Shown here one piece after another: positions 24,624 through 33,174 of a DNA stretch of 64,000 bases. Numbering within the stretch: the first letter of the stretch is position 1; each line of letters opens with the position of its first letter. Location: contig DVFL01000019.1 in NCBI GenBank assembly GCA_018713255.1, forward strand, positions 124,001-188,000, read 5' to 3'. The notes beneath the pieces were generated by a model. It had not been told where the DNA came from, did no database searches, and saw only the letters and a list, made by a program, of their open reading frames with translations. Made by a program: the position numbers and the translations under genes. Origin of the DNA: Candidatus Cottocaccamicrobium excrementipullorum (GTDB lineage Bacteria > Bacillota > Clostridia > Lachnospirales > Lachnospiraceae).

Positions 24624-25988
24624 ATGTCCGATTTATTTGTATCTGATGCAGCCGTCCTTCGGCCCGACGGCACCATTGATCACCATCAAGATGTAATCGT
24701 CAAAGACGGGATTCTGGAAAGCATTCGTCCTCATATTCCTCATCAGCCTGACCTGTCCTCCCATGCCCGAATCCTTAATGGCAGCGGACGGCTTCTTATG
24801 CCTCCTTTAGCTGACTGCCATATGCATACGGGACAGCAGCTGCTGAAAGGGCAGATTTTAGACGCCCTTCCCATGATCTGGACCAGAATCATGCTCCCCT
24901 TTGAGAGCACCTTGACGCCGGAACGCATGACCTTAAGCGCTGAACTGGCAGCTCTGGAAATGATCCTTTCCGGCACCGGCGCCTTCATCGATGCAGGAAG
25001 CTATTATATGGAATCCGCCGCAGAGGTCTATGCCGCTTCCGGGCTCCGGGGCATTCTTTCTGCCTCCACCATGGATCAGCCTGGCCTGCCAGAAACCATT
25101 GCCCAGACTGCCGAGGAGGCTATTGCCCAGACCGACCGGCTCTATGACGCCTTCCATCAGCGGGGTCTCCTCAAGGTAGCTTACTCCCTTCGTTCTCTGA
25201 TCTCCTGTTCTCCCCGGCTTATTGCCATGGCAGGAGAGCGGGCTGCAGAGCGAAACACGCTTCTTCAGGCCCATATGAACGAATATCCTAATGAAGTAAA
25301 TTATTTTCTCCAGCATTATGCCATGCGGCCGGTGGAATACCTGGAATCCTTAAATATTTTAAGCCCAGGATTTTTAAGTGCACACAGTATCCTTCTTTCC
25401 GACCATGAAAAGGATCTGCTGGCTGCCAACCACTGCAAGGTCTGCCACTGCCCATTCAGCAACTGCGGCAAAGGCGCTCCTGATGCTCCAGGACTATTAA
25501 GCCGCGGCATCACTGTGGGGTTGGGAACGGACGGCGCTGCTCATGGCGGACTGAGTCTCTGGAACGAGATGAAAATCTTCCGGTCTGTGATGAATCTGAA
25601 ATGGGGCGTGGCTTCCAGCGATCCAGCGATTATGCCGGCTCTGCAGATCCTTTCCATGGCAACGCAAAAAGGTTATGAGATCATGGGAATTCCAGAAGGA
25701 GGGCAAATGAAAGAAGGCTCCGCCGCCGATTTTATTACCATCAATCTGGACCAGCCTCATCTGTATCCCACCGGCAGCCTGTCCAATACTCTGGTAGAGT
25801 CCGTCACCGCAGGAGACGTAAACGACATGGTGATCAATGGAAACCTTGTGATGAAAGACCGGCAGATCCTTACCCTGGATCAGGAAAAGATTCTTTACGA
25901 AGCAAGAAAATATGCCGGCAGCCTTTCTTCTTTTGCGCCGGCACGAGAAAACAATAAACAGAAAGAGAAAAAGGAAGCGGGATCATGA
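24624..25988 (+). CDS. Metal-dependent amidohydrolase (chlorohydrolase/deaminase type)
   Basis: A 454-residue amidohydrolase-superfamily enzyme of the TRZ/ATZ/SsnA type. The start is ATG 24624 (MSDLFVSDAAVLRPDG) with AAAGGAG 7 bases upstream. Metal-binding residues are visible: DCHMHTG (His66, His68), QAHMNEY, a His in SAHSILLSD, and Asp in GLGTDGAAHGG. The sequence CHCPFSNCGKGAP preceding the Asp loop is typical of deaminases such as guanine or S-adenosylhomocysteine deaminase. It hydrolyses a C-N or related bond in a ring or amide; the substrate is unknown. It is embedded with three membrane genes and overlaps the TauE gene by 4 bp, so the cluster looks like import plus deamination or hydrolysis. 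Confidence 0.88.
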   Translation: MSDLFVSDAAVLRPDGTIDHHQDVIVKDGILESIRPHIPHQPDLSSHARILNGSGRLLMPPLADCHMHTGQQLLKGQILDALPMIWTRIMLPFESTLTPERMTLSAELAALEMILSGTGAFIDAGSYYMESAAEVYAASGLRGILSASTMDQPGLPETIAQTAEEAIAQTDRLYDAFHQRGLLKVAYSLRSLISCSPRLIAMAGERAAERNTLLQAHMNEYPNEVNYFLQHYAMRPVEYLESLNILSPGFLSAHSILLSDHEKDLLAANHCKVCHCPFSNCGKGAPDAPGLLSRGITVGLGTDGAAHGGLSLWNEMKIFRSVMNLKWGVASSDPAIMPALQILSMATQKGYEIMGIPEGGQMKEGSAADFITINLDQPHLYPTGSLSNTLVESVTAGDVNDMVINGNLVMKDRQILTLDQEKILYEARKYAGSLSSFAPARENNKQKEKKEAGS

Positions 25989-26773
25989 GTACATTGTTGA
26001 TTATGGCCGTTAATCTGATTGTGGGAGTCTGCATTGGCCTTACTGGAATCGCCGGCTTTCTCCTTCCCATGTTCTACACGGGATTTCTGAATCTGCCCGC
26101 CGCCGATGCCCTGGCCTTAAGCTTCGCCGCCTTTTTGATTTCCGGCATTCTTGGCTCCTTTAATTATTTCCGAAGCGGAAACTTAACCCTTCCAGCCGCA
26201 TTCATTCTTTCTGCAGGAAGTCTGGTGGGCGCCATTTTCGGTGTTAAACTGAATCTCCTGATTTCAGAAGAAATGATCAAGCTGATTCTCTACCTGGTAG
26301 TGCTGCTTTCCGGCGTTTCCATCCTGGTAAGAGAATGGTTGGCTAAGCATCAAAATAAGCCGTCTGCTTCTGCAAAAAGCGGCAGATCCGAAACAATAGA
26401 TTGGAAAAGCATCCTGTTGTATCTTATTCTTGGTCTGACCACCGGAGCAGTCTGCGCTGCCTCCGGCGCCGGCGGGCCGGTTCTGGTGATGCCTCTTCTC
26501 ACCACTCTGGGTTTTCCCGCCCACATGGCGGTAGGAATTGCTCTTTTCGATTCTATTTTTATTGCCATTCCTTCTATTGCCGGATATTTTTATGCGGCTT
26601 CTGACGTCTCTTCCCTTTTCAGGCTTCTGCCCCTGGTCTTAATTCTTCACGGCGCAGGAGTCTATGCCGGAAGCCGTTATGCCCCCAAAATCAATCAGAA
26701 TCTGCTGAAAACCATTGTGGCATCCGCCTCCATCCTCATTGCCTGCGGGAAGCTGATTCCTTTATTGATTTAA
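25985..26773 (+). CDS. TauE/SafE-family membrane exporter
   Basis: A 262-residue TauE/SafE-family membrane protein, a group associated with export of sulfite, sulfoacetate and other small organic anions. Two homologous halves are visible: GVCIGLTGIAGFLLPMFY near the start and GAVCAASGAGGPVLVMPLL after residue ~150. Each has the Gly-rich helix and downstream Ala/Phe-rich segments, with eight membrane segments in total. It overlaps the amidohydrolase by 4 bp, is last in the operon and is followed by a terminator. In context it probably exports the anionic product of the amidohydrolase, or imports its substrate. Confidence 0.88.
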   Translation: MSTLLIMAVNLIVGVCIGLTGIAGFLLPMFYTGFLNLPAADALALSFAAFLISGILGSFNYFRSGNLTLPAAFILSAGSLVGAIFGVKLNLLISEEMIKLILYLVVLLSGVSILVREWLAKHQNKPSASAKSGRSETIDWKSILLYLILGLTTGAVCAASGAGGPVLVMPLLTTLGFPAHMAVGIALFDSIFIAIPSIAGYFYAASDVSSLFRLLPLVLILHGAGVYAGSRYAPKINQNLLKTIVASASILIACGKLIPLLI

Positions 26774-26799
26774 TCCGTTTCCCTTTTTCCAACCAAAAG

Positions 26800-26832
26800 A
26801 CGCCCTTCAGCCTACGGCTTCCGGGCGTTTTT
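26800..26832 (+). terminator. Terminator after the amidohydrolase operon
   Basis: ACGCCC (26800-26805) pairs with GGGCGT (26823-26828), with a short inner AGCC/GGCT stem, followed by a run of seven T. It overlaps the 3' end of the convergent BTAD regulator gene. Confidence 0.75.
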
Positions 26833-28008
26833 TTCTTCTAATCTCCGAACTGTCAGCACATATTTCATTGTCCCAGCCGAATTTACAGCCTGCCATTTGT
26901 CCAGCAGCCGTTTTTCAATTTCCGGTGCTTCTTTGGCCTCCGCCAACAGTACAAGGAACTGGCGTTTGCTGTATCTGGCGTAAACATCCCCACGCCGAAG
27001 ATTTTCCTGCAAAAAGCAGCGCAATTTTTCTATCCACTCCTCTTCTGCTTCTTCCGTCTCATTTCCGCCAAGGGTACAGACCAGCAAAAAAGGCTCTATT
27101 TTTCTTCGCTCTTTCATTCTCGTCACAATCCGATAAAGATCTCCAAAACTGAGAACACTGCAAAAATAAGCGCCTTCCTCCCTTGTTTTTTCCCTCAGTT
27201 CATCCTGTATCCTGATTAATGCGCCAGCTCCATTAGAAGTAAGCTTCAGATTGCTCCAGCAGTCAGCTGCTGCTTTTTCCTCTACATGAATTCCAAAATT
27301 CCGTTCAAAGCAGGATATCGTCCTTTCATAGAGGGTAAAAGCCTCTTCATATCGTTTCATTGCCGTCAGGCATCGAAGCTGCACCAGCTGCCACTGGTCA
27401 TAAGGATAAATCCGAGCGGCGGATGTGCACAGCTTAAGGAGCTCGTCATATTCTTTCTGTTCCTCCAAAATCCGGCACAGCCGCCTAAGGCAGGAGAAGT
27501 ACTGCCTATGATAATAAGCTCTTGATTCTTCCGCCCACACCGCTTGCCGAAGCTCCGGCAGAAAATCTCCGGTATAGCTTCTGCAGAATTCCCGCAGCAG
27601 GCAGGCTTTAGAAGAATCCGATGCATTTCTCAGCTTCTCCAGCACCTGGTCAAGATGCTCTGTATCGCTTTGAATCTGGTAATCAAGGGTAAAATAATAT
27701 TTGTACCGTTCACGAACTACATATTTTCCCCTGGGAAGGTTCAGCGCAGAAAGAAATTTGCGCAGATAGTACAAATGCTGGTTCAGATTGTTCCTCCCCC
27801 GCCTGCTCTCTTCCTCTTTATTCCAGACAATCGCCAACAGCTCCTGCCTTGAAACGCCTCTCTTTCCCCCTTTCAGCAGAGCCATCAAAATCTGCACGTA
27901 TTTTTTCTGATAACTTCTTTTTCCCCAAATTTGCGCCCCGCCATAATATAAAGAAAAATCCCCCAGGAAACAAGCATAAAACGGTGCAGATGAGCACTGT
28001 TCCACCAA
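26812..28008 (-). CDS. BTAD/SARP-like regulator with degenerate GGDEF-like tail
   Basis: About 398 residues. Residues ~10-108 form an OmpR-type winged helix (QILMALLKGGKRGVSRQEL, LNQHLYYLRKFLS), and residues ~112-255 form a BTAD helical domain with TPR-like repeats (LVQLRCLTAMKRYEEAFTLY). From ~275 on the sequence resembles a diguanylate cyclase core: LRRGDVYARYSKRQFLVLL at 337-355 aligns with the RxxDxxARxGGDEFxxLL motif, but GGDEF is replaced by SKRQF, so catalysis is unlikely. The start is non-ATG: TTG at 28008 or GTG at 28005, with AAAGGAG better spaced for GTG. It is preceded by 28-bp palindromes. The target genes are unknown. Confidence 0.85.
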   Translation of the reverse strand: MVEQCSSAPFYACFLGDFSLYYGGAQIWGKRSYQKKYVQILMALLKGGKRGVSRQELLAIVWNKEEESRRGRNNLNQHLYYLRKFLSALNLPRGKYVVRERYKYYFTLDYQIQSDTEHLDQVLEKLRNASDSSKACLLREFCRSYTGDFLPELRQAVWAEESRAYYHRQYFSCLRRLCRILEEQKEYDELLKLCTSAARIYPYDQWQLVQLRCLTAMKRYEEAFTLYERTISCFERNFGIHVEEKAAADCWSNLKLTSNGAGALIRIQDELREKTREEGAYFCSVLSFGDLYRIVTRMKERRKIEPFLLVCTLGGNETEEAEEEWIEKLRCFLQENLRRGDVYARYSKRQFLVLLAEAKEAPEIEKRLLDKWQAVNSAGTMKYVLTVRRLEEKNARKP

Positions 28009-28072
28009 AACCGCTCCTTTCTTGGGAATCGGCTCTATAAGAGCTTTCTTTTTTCTGAAAAATTTGCTTTAG

Positions 28073-28100
28073 TGACAATTAAATTACACTTTAGTTGTCA
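28073..28100. repeat. 28-bp palindrome O1 upstream of the BTAD regulator
   Basis: Arms TGACAATTAAAT and CTTTAGTTGTCA around TACA, with two mismatched pairs. On the minus strand it shares AACTAAAGTGTA exactly with the second palindrome at 28218-28245. It lies 65 bp ahead of the regulator's start. It could be a protein operator or an RNA hairpin. Confidence 0.7.
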
Positions 28101-28217
28101 TTGTTTGATTTTAATAAAAGTGGGGGAAAATATAAAAAATTAAAGAAAATCACTAGAGATATCTCAAAAATATATTAAAAGTGGGAATTGCTCCATAAGA
28201 AAGGACAAAATAAGGAC

Positions 28218-28245
28218 TGTCAACTAAAGTGTACTTTAGTTGACA
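28218..28245. repeat. 28-bp perfect-arm palindrome O2
   Basis: Twelve-bp perfect arms TGTCAACTAAAG / CTTTAGTTGACA around TGTA. On the minus strand a third, variant half-site (GTCAGCTGAAGT) sits directly before it, and outer segments ATAAGGAC / GTCCTTAT flank the group. It is related to O1, 145 bp away in the opposite relative orientation. Confidence 0.75.
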
Positions 28246-28275
28246 CTTCAGCTGACCGTCCTTATGATATTTGCC

Positions 28276-28304
28276 ATTATAACATAAAAATCCCATCTCT
28301 GGAA
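28276..28304 (-). promoter_or_regulatory. Possible promoter of the BTAD regulator transcript
   Basis: Minus strand -10 TATAAT (28276-28281), 17-base spacer, weak -35 TTCCAG (28299-28304). A transcript from here would carry both 28-bp palindromes in a ~260-base leader. The weak -35 makes this tentative. Nothing else gene-like was seen in the 28009-28313 gap. Confidence 0.4.
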
Positions 28305-28313
28305 GATTCCGCT

Positions 28314-29141
28314 TTATTTCTCGTACAAAAACTCCTCCGGCAGCGTCACCTTAAAATCCTTCGCCAGCTCCCTGAAATTCCGCGGGCTGATGGTTTGACG
28401 CTTGTTTGGGGAAATACTTAATACCTTCACCAGAATCTCCGCCGACTTCTCCACAGTATGCATGAGACCGAAAGTCAGATCGAAATCCTCGCCGGAACAG
28501 AACATGCCGTGGTGAGCCCAGATCGCCACATCATATTTCTTCATCAGCTCGCTGGTGGCCACTGCGATTTCCCGCCCGCCGGGAACCATCCATCCTACCA
28601 CGCCTACGCCGTCAGGAAATACCACCGGGCATTCCGTTGCCATCTCCCAAAGCTCCCGGGTAAATACCTTATCCTCCAGGGGCAGGATAAAGGTCAGCGC
28701 AATAATATTGGTGGGATGGGCATGGTAAACCACCCTGTATCTGCCGTTAGTGGCCAGCTTCTTTACCTCCAGATTCATCAGATGAGAAGGAAGCTCGCTG
28801 GTAGGACGTCCTCCCTTTACCAGCCCCCACACAATACGGAAATTTTCTCCCGTTTCATCCAGCTGAATAATACAGATATTGGCCGCCGGATCAAGAATAA
28901 CATTCCGGAAATACTTTCCGCTTCCCGTCACCAGAAAATACTCTCCTGCCAGATTGGGAACAGAAGTTCCGATGGCCTGCCAGGGCTGAGTGTAAGTCAG
29001 CTCTTCTTCTATCGATTTTATTTCCTCGTCTTTAATCCGGTAGCTTAAATTGCCTCCGTTTCTCTCATGCCAATTCTGATGAAATCCATCGTCGCAAAGG
29101 CGAATAAATCCCTGAACAAATTCTGCATCTAATACTTTCAT
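28314..29141 (-). CDS. rhaD: Rhamnulose-1-phosphate aldolase
   Basis: Zn2+-dependent class II aldolase that splits L-rhamnulose-1-phosphate into dihydroxyacetone phosphate and L-lactaldehyde. The start at ATG 29141 (MKVLDAEFVQGFI) with GGAGGAAAC upstream gives 275 residues, the usual size; the longer frame reads back into rhaA. Signatures are NWHERNGGNLSYR, VVYHAHPTNIIAL (two zinc His) and DVAIWAHHGMFC (third zinc His region). It is last of rhaB-rhaA-rhaD, 49 bp after rhaA. Confidence 0.97.
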   Translation of the reverse strand: MKVLDAEFVQGFIRLCDDGFHQNWHERNGGNLSYRIKDEEIKSIEEELTYTQPWQAIGTSVPNLAGEYFLVTGSGKYFRNVILDPAANICIIQLDETGENFRIVWGLVKGGRPTSELPSHLMNLEVKKLATNGRYRVVYHAHPTNIIALTFILPLEDKVFTRELWEMATECPVVFPDGVGVVGWMVPGGREIAVATSELMKKYDVAIWAHHGMFCSGEDFDLTFGLMHTVEKSAEILVKVLSISPNKRQTISPRNFRELAKDFKVTLPEEFLYEK

Positions 29142-29190
29142 ATGTTTCCTCCATTTTCCGGCTTTCGCCTTTCCCCTCTGGTTCTGCCGT

Positions 29191-30441
29191 TTATCGTTTG
29201 GATAAGACCTGCTTTTCATACTCCATTACTGCATCAAACCACTCTTCCTTTACCGGAACACCGTTTTCCTGACAGAAGTAATCCCATACCGCTCCCATCG
29301 GATACGTCTTAAACTCTTCCATCTCCATCATCAGCCGGGTAAAGTTCCGATCCTCCTGAAGCTTTGCCCATCTCTCCTGAGGCATCAGCAAAGCATTCAG
29401 CAGAGCTTTCTGCATGTTCCGCATTCCCACTACCCAGGCGCTGATGCGGTTAATGCTGGCATCAAAAAAGTCCAGAGCCAAAAGCACCCGATCTGCGCCT
29501 CCGCGGATAATCTCTTTGGCAATCTCTTTCGTTTCGTCATCCAAAAGAACCACATGATCGCTGTCCCAGCGCACTCCTCTGGTTACATGAAGAGCCAGTT
29601 TATCGTAAAACAGCAGCATAGAAGAAATCTTATCAGAAACCAACTCTGTCGGATGATAATGGCCGTTGTCCAGCAGGCAGAGAAGATCATTTTTCGCCGC
29701 ATAATTCATGTAAAATTCATGGGAACCTACCGTGCAGCTTTCCATGCCGATGCCAAAGACCTTGGATTCCACCGCCACATAAACCTTGCTCCGGTCATAA
29801 CCGATGGAGAGAATCTGATCCAGTGAATCCTTAAGTCTTGCTCTTGGAGCGGTTCGGTCTGCCGGAATATCCTTAAACCCATCAGGAATCCAGATATTCA
29901 TGGTGCAATGAGTGTTTAACTCTCTGGCAAAATATTCAGAAATTCTTAAGCATGCCTTGCAGTGATCAATCCAGAACTTTCGAATCTGAGGATCTTCACT
30001 GGACAAGGTGGCATTTTCAGCCTTTGGATGAGAAAACATGGTCGGGTTAAAGTCCAGCCCCAAACCTCTCTCACGGGCGAATTCTACCCATTTTGCAAAA
30101 TGCCTGGGTTCCAGCTTGTCCCGGTCAACTTTCTCCCCTTCTTCAAAGATAGCATAACTGGCATGAAGATTCAGCCGATGTTTCCCTGGAATCAGGCTCA
30201 ATGCCTTATCGATATCCTCCATCAGCTCCTGGGGAGTTCTTGCCCTTCCCGGATAATTTCCCGTAGTTTGGATTCCTCCAGATAAGGCTCCTCCTCCGTC
30301 AAATCCGATTACATCATCCCCCTGCCAGCAATGCATGGAAATGGGAATCTGCTTTAAGGCCTCCAGCGCCTTGTCTGTATCTACGCCGGCGGCGGCGTAC
30401 ACCTCTTTTGCCATCTTGTACTGTTCTTTTACTTTGTTCAT
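29191..30441 (-). CDS. rhaA: L-rhamnose isomerase
   Basis: Converts L-rhamnose to L-rhamnulose. The chain is 416 residues from ATG 30441 ([15 protein letters not shown]) with an AAGGAGAAG site. Family motifs are [69 protein letters not shown] and the metal-site segment [11 protein letters not shown]. It is the middle gene of the rha operon, 54 bp after rhaB. Confidence 0.98.
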   Translation of the reverse strand: MNKVKEQYKMAKEVYAAAGVDTDKALEALKQIPISMHCWQGDDVIGFDGGGALSGGIQTTGNYPGRARTPQELMEDIDKALSLIPGKHRLNLHASYAIFEEGEKVDRDKLEPRHFAKWVEFARERGLGLDFNPTMFSHPKAENATLSSEDPQIRKFWIDHCKACLRISEYFARELNTHCTMNIWIPDGFKDIPADRTAPRARLKDSLDQILSIGYDRSKVYVAVESKVFGIGMESCTVGSHEFYMNYAAKNDLLCLLDNGHYHPTELVSDKISSMLLFYDKLALHVTRGVRWDSDHVVLLDDETKEIAKEIIRGGADRVLLALDFFDASINRISAWVVGMRNMQKALLNALLMPQERWAKLQEDRNFTRLMMEMEEFKTYPMGAVWDYFCQENGVPVKEEWFDAVMEYEKQVLSKR

Positions 30442-30495
30442 GCTTTTCTTCTCCTTTTCTGGTTCAACCACTCTGCTGCACAAGGGAAATGCCAA

Positions 30496-31905
30496 TTATC
30501 CCTCTTCCGGTTCATACGTCCGAATATCTGTCGAGTGGAAAATACATGCTCTGGCCTGTTCCACGCCGTCAAAAACATTATCCCGAATCATCTGTGCCGC
30601 CAGATTTCCTATGGCCGTGGCCTCTGCAGGTCCGGCGTAAACTCTCCGTCCAGTGCGGGCTGCCGTCAGCCGGTTTAAGTAATCAGCATTGGCGCCGCCC
30701 CCCACCACATGAATACTGGAAAAATGATTCCCCGTCAGGGCTTCAATTTCATCTGCCGTCCGCCCATAGCAAGATGCCAGACTGTTGTAGATCACCGCAC
30801 TGATCTCCCAAGGTGTCTGAGGAACCGGCTGTCCGCTTTCTCTGCAGGCTTCCTTTACCTCCCAGACCATACTGTTCGGGGCCAGAAAACGATCGTCATT
30901 GCAGTCCACCACAGAAGGAATGGTTTCTTTGGCAGCATTGGAACAAATTTCCTGGTAAGAATACAGCTGATCAAACTCCCTGCGGACGGATTGAATCATC
31001 CAGAGTCCCATAATGTTCTTCAAATAGCGAAAACGGTGATCATAGCCCCCTTCATTGGTAAAGTTAGCTTCCATACTTGCTCTGGTGCAGACAGGCTTCA
31101 TCTGTTCTGTTCCCATTAAAGACCAGGTGCCAGAGCTGATGTAAAGCGCCGGCTCCTTCCAGGAAGGAACTGCCAAAACTGCTGAAGCGGTGTCATGCGT
31201 AGCCGGAAGCACTACCTCACAGGAAAAACCCACCTGCCGCTGAATCTCCGGACTCAGCTCTCCCACTACTGTTTTCGGCATGGAAAGAGGGGTAAACAGC
31301 TTCTGGGGAAATCCTAATTTCTGAATCAGTTCTCGGTCCCACTGGCCGGTTTCTGCCCTCACCAGCTGAGTGGTGGTGGCATTGGTGTATTCCTGACGCT
31401 TCTTTCCGGTCAGGCGAAAATGAAAATAGTCCGGTATCATCAGAAAACTTTCCGCCTGATTAAGAATCTCCGGCTCCTTCAGTTTAAGATACATCAGCTG
31501 AAAAATCGTATTGAAGCTTTGTTTTTGAATGCCTGTACGACAATACAGCTCCTCCTGAGGAATGATTCTATAGACCTCTTTGTCCATTCCCTCTGTCCGG
31601 CTGTCCCGGTATCCTGCTGTCTTTCCCAGAATTCTGTCCTCCTTATCCAGAAGCACAAAATCTACCGCCCAGGTATCAATCCCCATGGAGACCGGAATTT
31701 TTTTTGCCTTTGCACAGCGCCTCATACCTTCCAGAATTTCTTCCGTCAGCTTTTCCAAATCCCAGCAAAGCACCCCGTCCTGAAGCTTCATTCCATTTTC
31801 AAACCGGTACATCTCCTCCAGGCACAACTTTCCTTCTTCCACCCAGCCCAGCACATGCCGGCCGCTGGAAGCGCCGATGTCTACCGCCAGATAATACGAT
31901 CTCAT
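30496..31905 (-). CDS. rhaB: Rhamnulokinase
   Basis: FGGY-family kinase phosphorylating L-rhamnulose to rhamnulose-1-phosphate with ATP. The 469 residues show the N-terminal phosphate loop VDIGASSGRH, the SMGIDTWAVDFVLLD segment with catalytic Asp, ATHDTASAV, the ATP-site ISSGTWSLMGTE and the C-terminal HVVGGGANADYLNRL. It is first of rhaBAD. An AraC-type regulator lies just upstream in the same direction, separated by a terminator, so rhaB must have its own promoter in 31906-31973, which I could not define. Confidence 0.96.
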   Translation of the reverse strand: MRSYYLAVDIGASSGRHVLGWVEEGKLCLEEMYRFENGMKLQDGVLCWDLEKLTEEILEGMRRCAKAKKIPVSMGIDTWAVDFVLLDKEDRILGKTAGYRDSRTEGMDKEVYRIIPQEELYCRTGIQKQSFNTIFQLMYLKLKEPEILNQAESFLMIPDYFHFRLTGKKRQEYTNATTTQLVRAETGQWDRELIQKLGFPQKLFTPLSMPKTVVGELSPEIQRQVGFSCEVVLPATHDTASAVLAVPSWKEPALYISSGTWSLMGTEQMKPVCTRASMEANFTNEGGYDHRFRYLKNIMGLWMIQSVRREFDQLYSYQEICSNAAKETIPSVVDCNDDRFLAPNSMVWEVKEACRESGQPVPQTPWEISAVIYNSLASCYGRTADEIEALTGNHFSSIHVVGGGANADYLNRLTAARTGRRVYAGPAEATAIGNLAAQMIRDNVFDGVEQARACIFHSTDIRTYEPEEG

Positions 31906-31973
31906 GATTTCCGCCTTTCCCGCCGCCGAAGGCCGGCGTTTCTCTTATCTGTCTGTATTTTAGCGGAAAACCT

Positions 31974-32017
31974 ACAAAAAAATAAGGACGCCAATTTATT
32001 AAATTTGCGTCCTTATT
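31974..32017 (-). terminator. Terminator between the AraC regulator and rhaB
   Basis: Perfect 11-bp arms AATAAGGACGC (31981-31991) and GCGTCCTTATT (32007-32017), with a TTTTTTG run on the minus strand. It isolates the regulator transcript from rhaBAD. Confidence 0.85.
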
Positions 32018-32039
32018 TGCATATTTATCCTTGTATTTT

Positions 32040-33011
32040 TTATGTAGCGCTTTGGCCGGACTTTCGGTATTCTTTTGGCGAAAGTCCATAGTAGCTGCGG
32101 AAAATCCGGTGAAAATAGCTGGTATTGTCATATCCCACAGCAATGCTGATTTCCGCCACTGCCGCTTTGGTATTCTGGAGAAGATAAGCGGCTTGATTTA
32201 ACCGTTTGCTCTGAAGCAGCTCCTTGTAATTTCGCCCTGTCAGCTTTTTGATCATCCGCGACAGCCAGTACACATCATATCCCAGCATCTCCGCTAAGGT
32301 TTTCAGCTGACCGTCCCGATAATTCCCATCAATATAGCGGAGAACCTGAAGCACCAGATTCTGTTCAAAGGACTGTCCCGCCGTCTCCAGCCGATCTGTA
32401 CAGTAGGTCAGCTGCATAAACAAAAGGCCCATGGTGGTCTGGTTAATGGTCTGCTTATCTGGCTGGTCATGGAGAATTGTCCAGATCATATTTTCCACCA
32501 GGTTCTGTACCGGAAGCACATCTGCCACATGGAAATGAAGGTAATTATCGTACCTTCCTCCTTCACAAAGACACCCCACCAGAAAATCACGAAGCAGATT
32601 CTCTCCCTTTCCCAGCATCTTAAAGGCGACGTCAAAAAACTCTGGAAGAATAATAAAATTAACCGCTACATCCTCCTTGTCGGCGGGAAGAATTTCCTGC
32701 TGGGCATTCTGATTGAGAAAAAGGAGTTCTCCCTCCTTCAGCACAATCTCCCTGCCGTCAATCCGGTGAGTAGTCTGTCCCTTGCACATATAAATCACTT
32801 CGATATAATTGTGCCGGTGCCTGGGGAAATGAATAAACCGGGTATGAGGCCTGATTTGAATCAGCTTTCCTGCCTCCAGCATCTTCCGGCAGTCTACAAC
32901 CATCCCTTTCCCCTGGGTATACCGAGAACGGTCGATCTCCCCCCGTCCCCCTAATATTTCCTGTTCCTCTTCCGTAATCACGCTCAGCTGTCTGAGCAGC
33001 TCCTGATTCAT
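32040..33011 (-). CDS. AraC-family regulator, probable rhamnose regulator
   Basis: A 323-residue AraC regulator. An N-terminal cupin-like sensor domain (FPRHRHNYIEVIYMCKG, then ELLFLNQNAQQEI) covers about residues 50-150. A C-terminal double helix-turn-helix covers ~225-320 (LAEMLGYDVYWLSRMIKKLTG, ISIAVGYDNTSYFHRIFRSYYGLSPKEYR). Its position directly upstream of rhaBAD makes it the likely L-rhamnose-responsive activator, comparable in role to RhaS/RhaR. No clear direct-repeat site was found near rhaB. Confidence 0.9.
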   Translation of the reverse strand: MNQELLRQLSVITEEEQEILGGRGEIDRSRYTQGKGMVVDCRKMLEAGKLIQIRPHTRFIHFPRHRHNYIEVIYMCKGQTTHRIDGREIVLKEGELLFLNQNAQQEILPADKEDVAVNFIILPEFFDVAFKMLGKGENLLRDFLVGCLCEGGRYDNYLHFHVADVLPVQNLVENMIWTILHDQPDKQTINQTTMGLLFMQLTYCTDRLETAGQSFEQNLVLQVLRYIDGNYRDGQLKTLAEMLGYDVYWLSRMIKKLTGRNYKELLQSKRLNQAAYLLQNTKAAVAEISIAVGYDNTSYFHRIFRSYYGLSPKEYRKSGQSAT

Positions 33012-33174
33012 ACTCCTGTTCCCTCCAGGCAGGTCCGCTCTCCTTCTTTGATCTGGGAAAGCAGCCCCAAGCCCGTTTTCTCTTCACTCTTACCATATAA
33101 TCGGATAAAAGGAAAAAATGTGACAGGATATTTCATATTTTTCCAAAAAATTTCCGCCAAGAAAGTGTTATGCC

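Noticed and set aside
28073-28245. Miniature transposable element (MITE)
   Set aside because: The inverted arrangement of two palindromes resembles terminal repeats, but no target-site duplication was seen and there is only one copy in the window. Operators or leader hairpins are equally likely.
31420-32091. 223-codon plus-strand ORF antisense to rhaB
   Set aside because: It overlaps rhaB and a terminator on the other strand, with low-complexity composition and no start signal.
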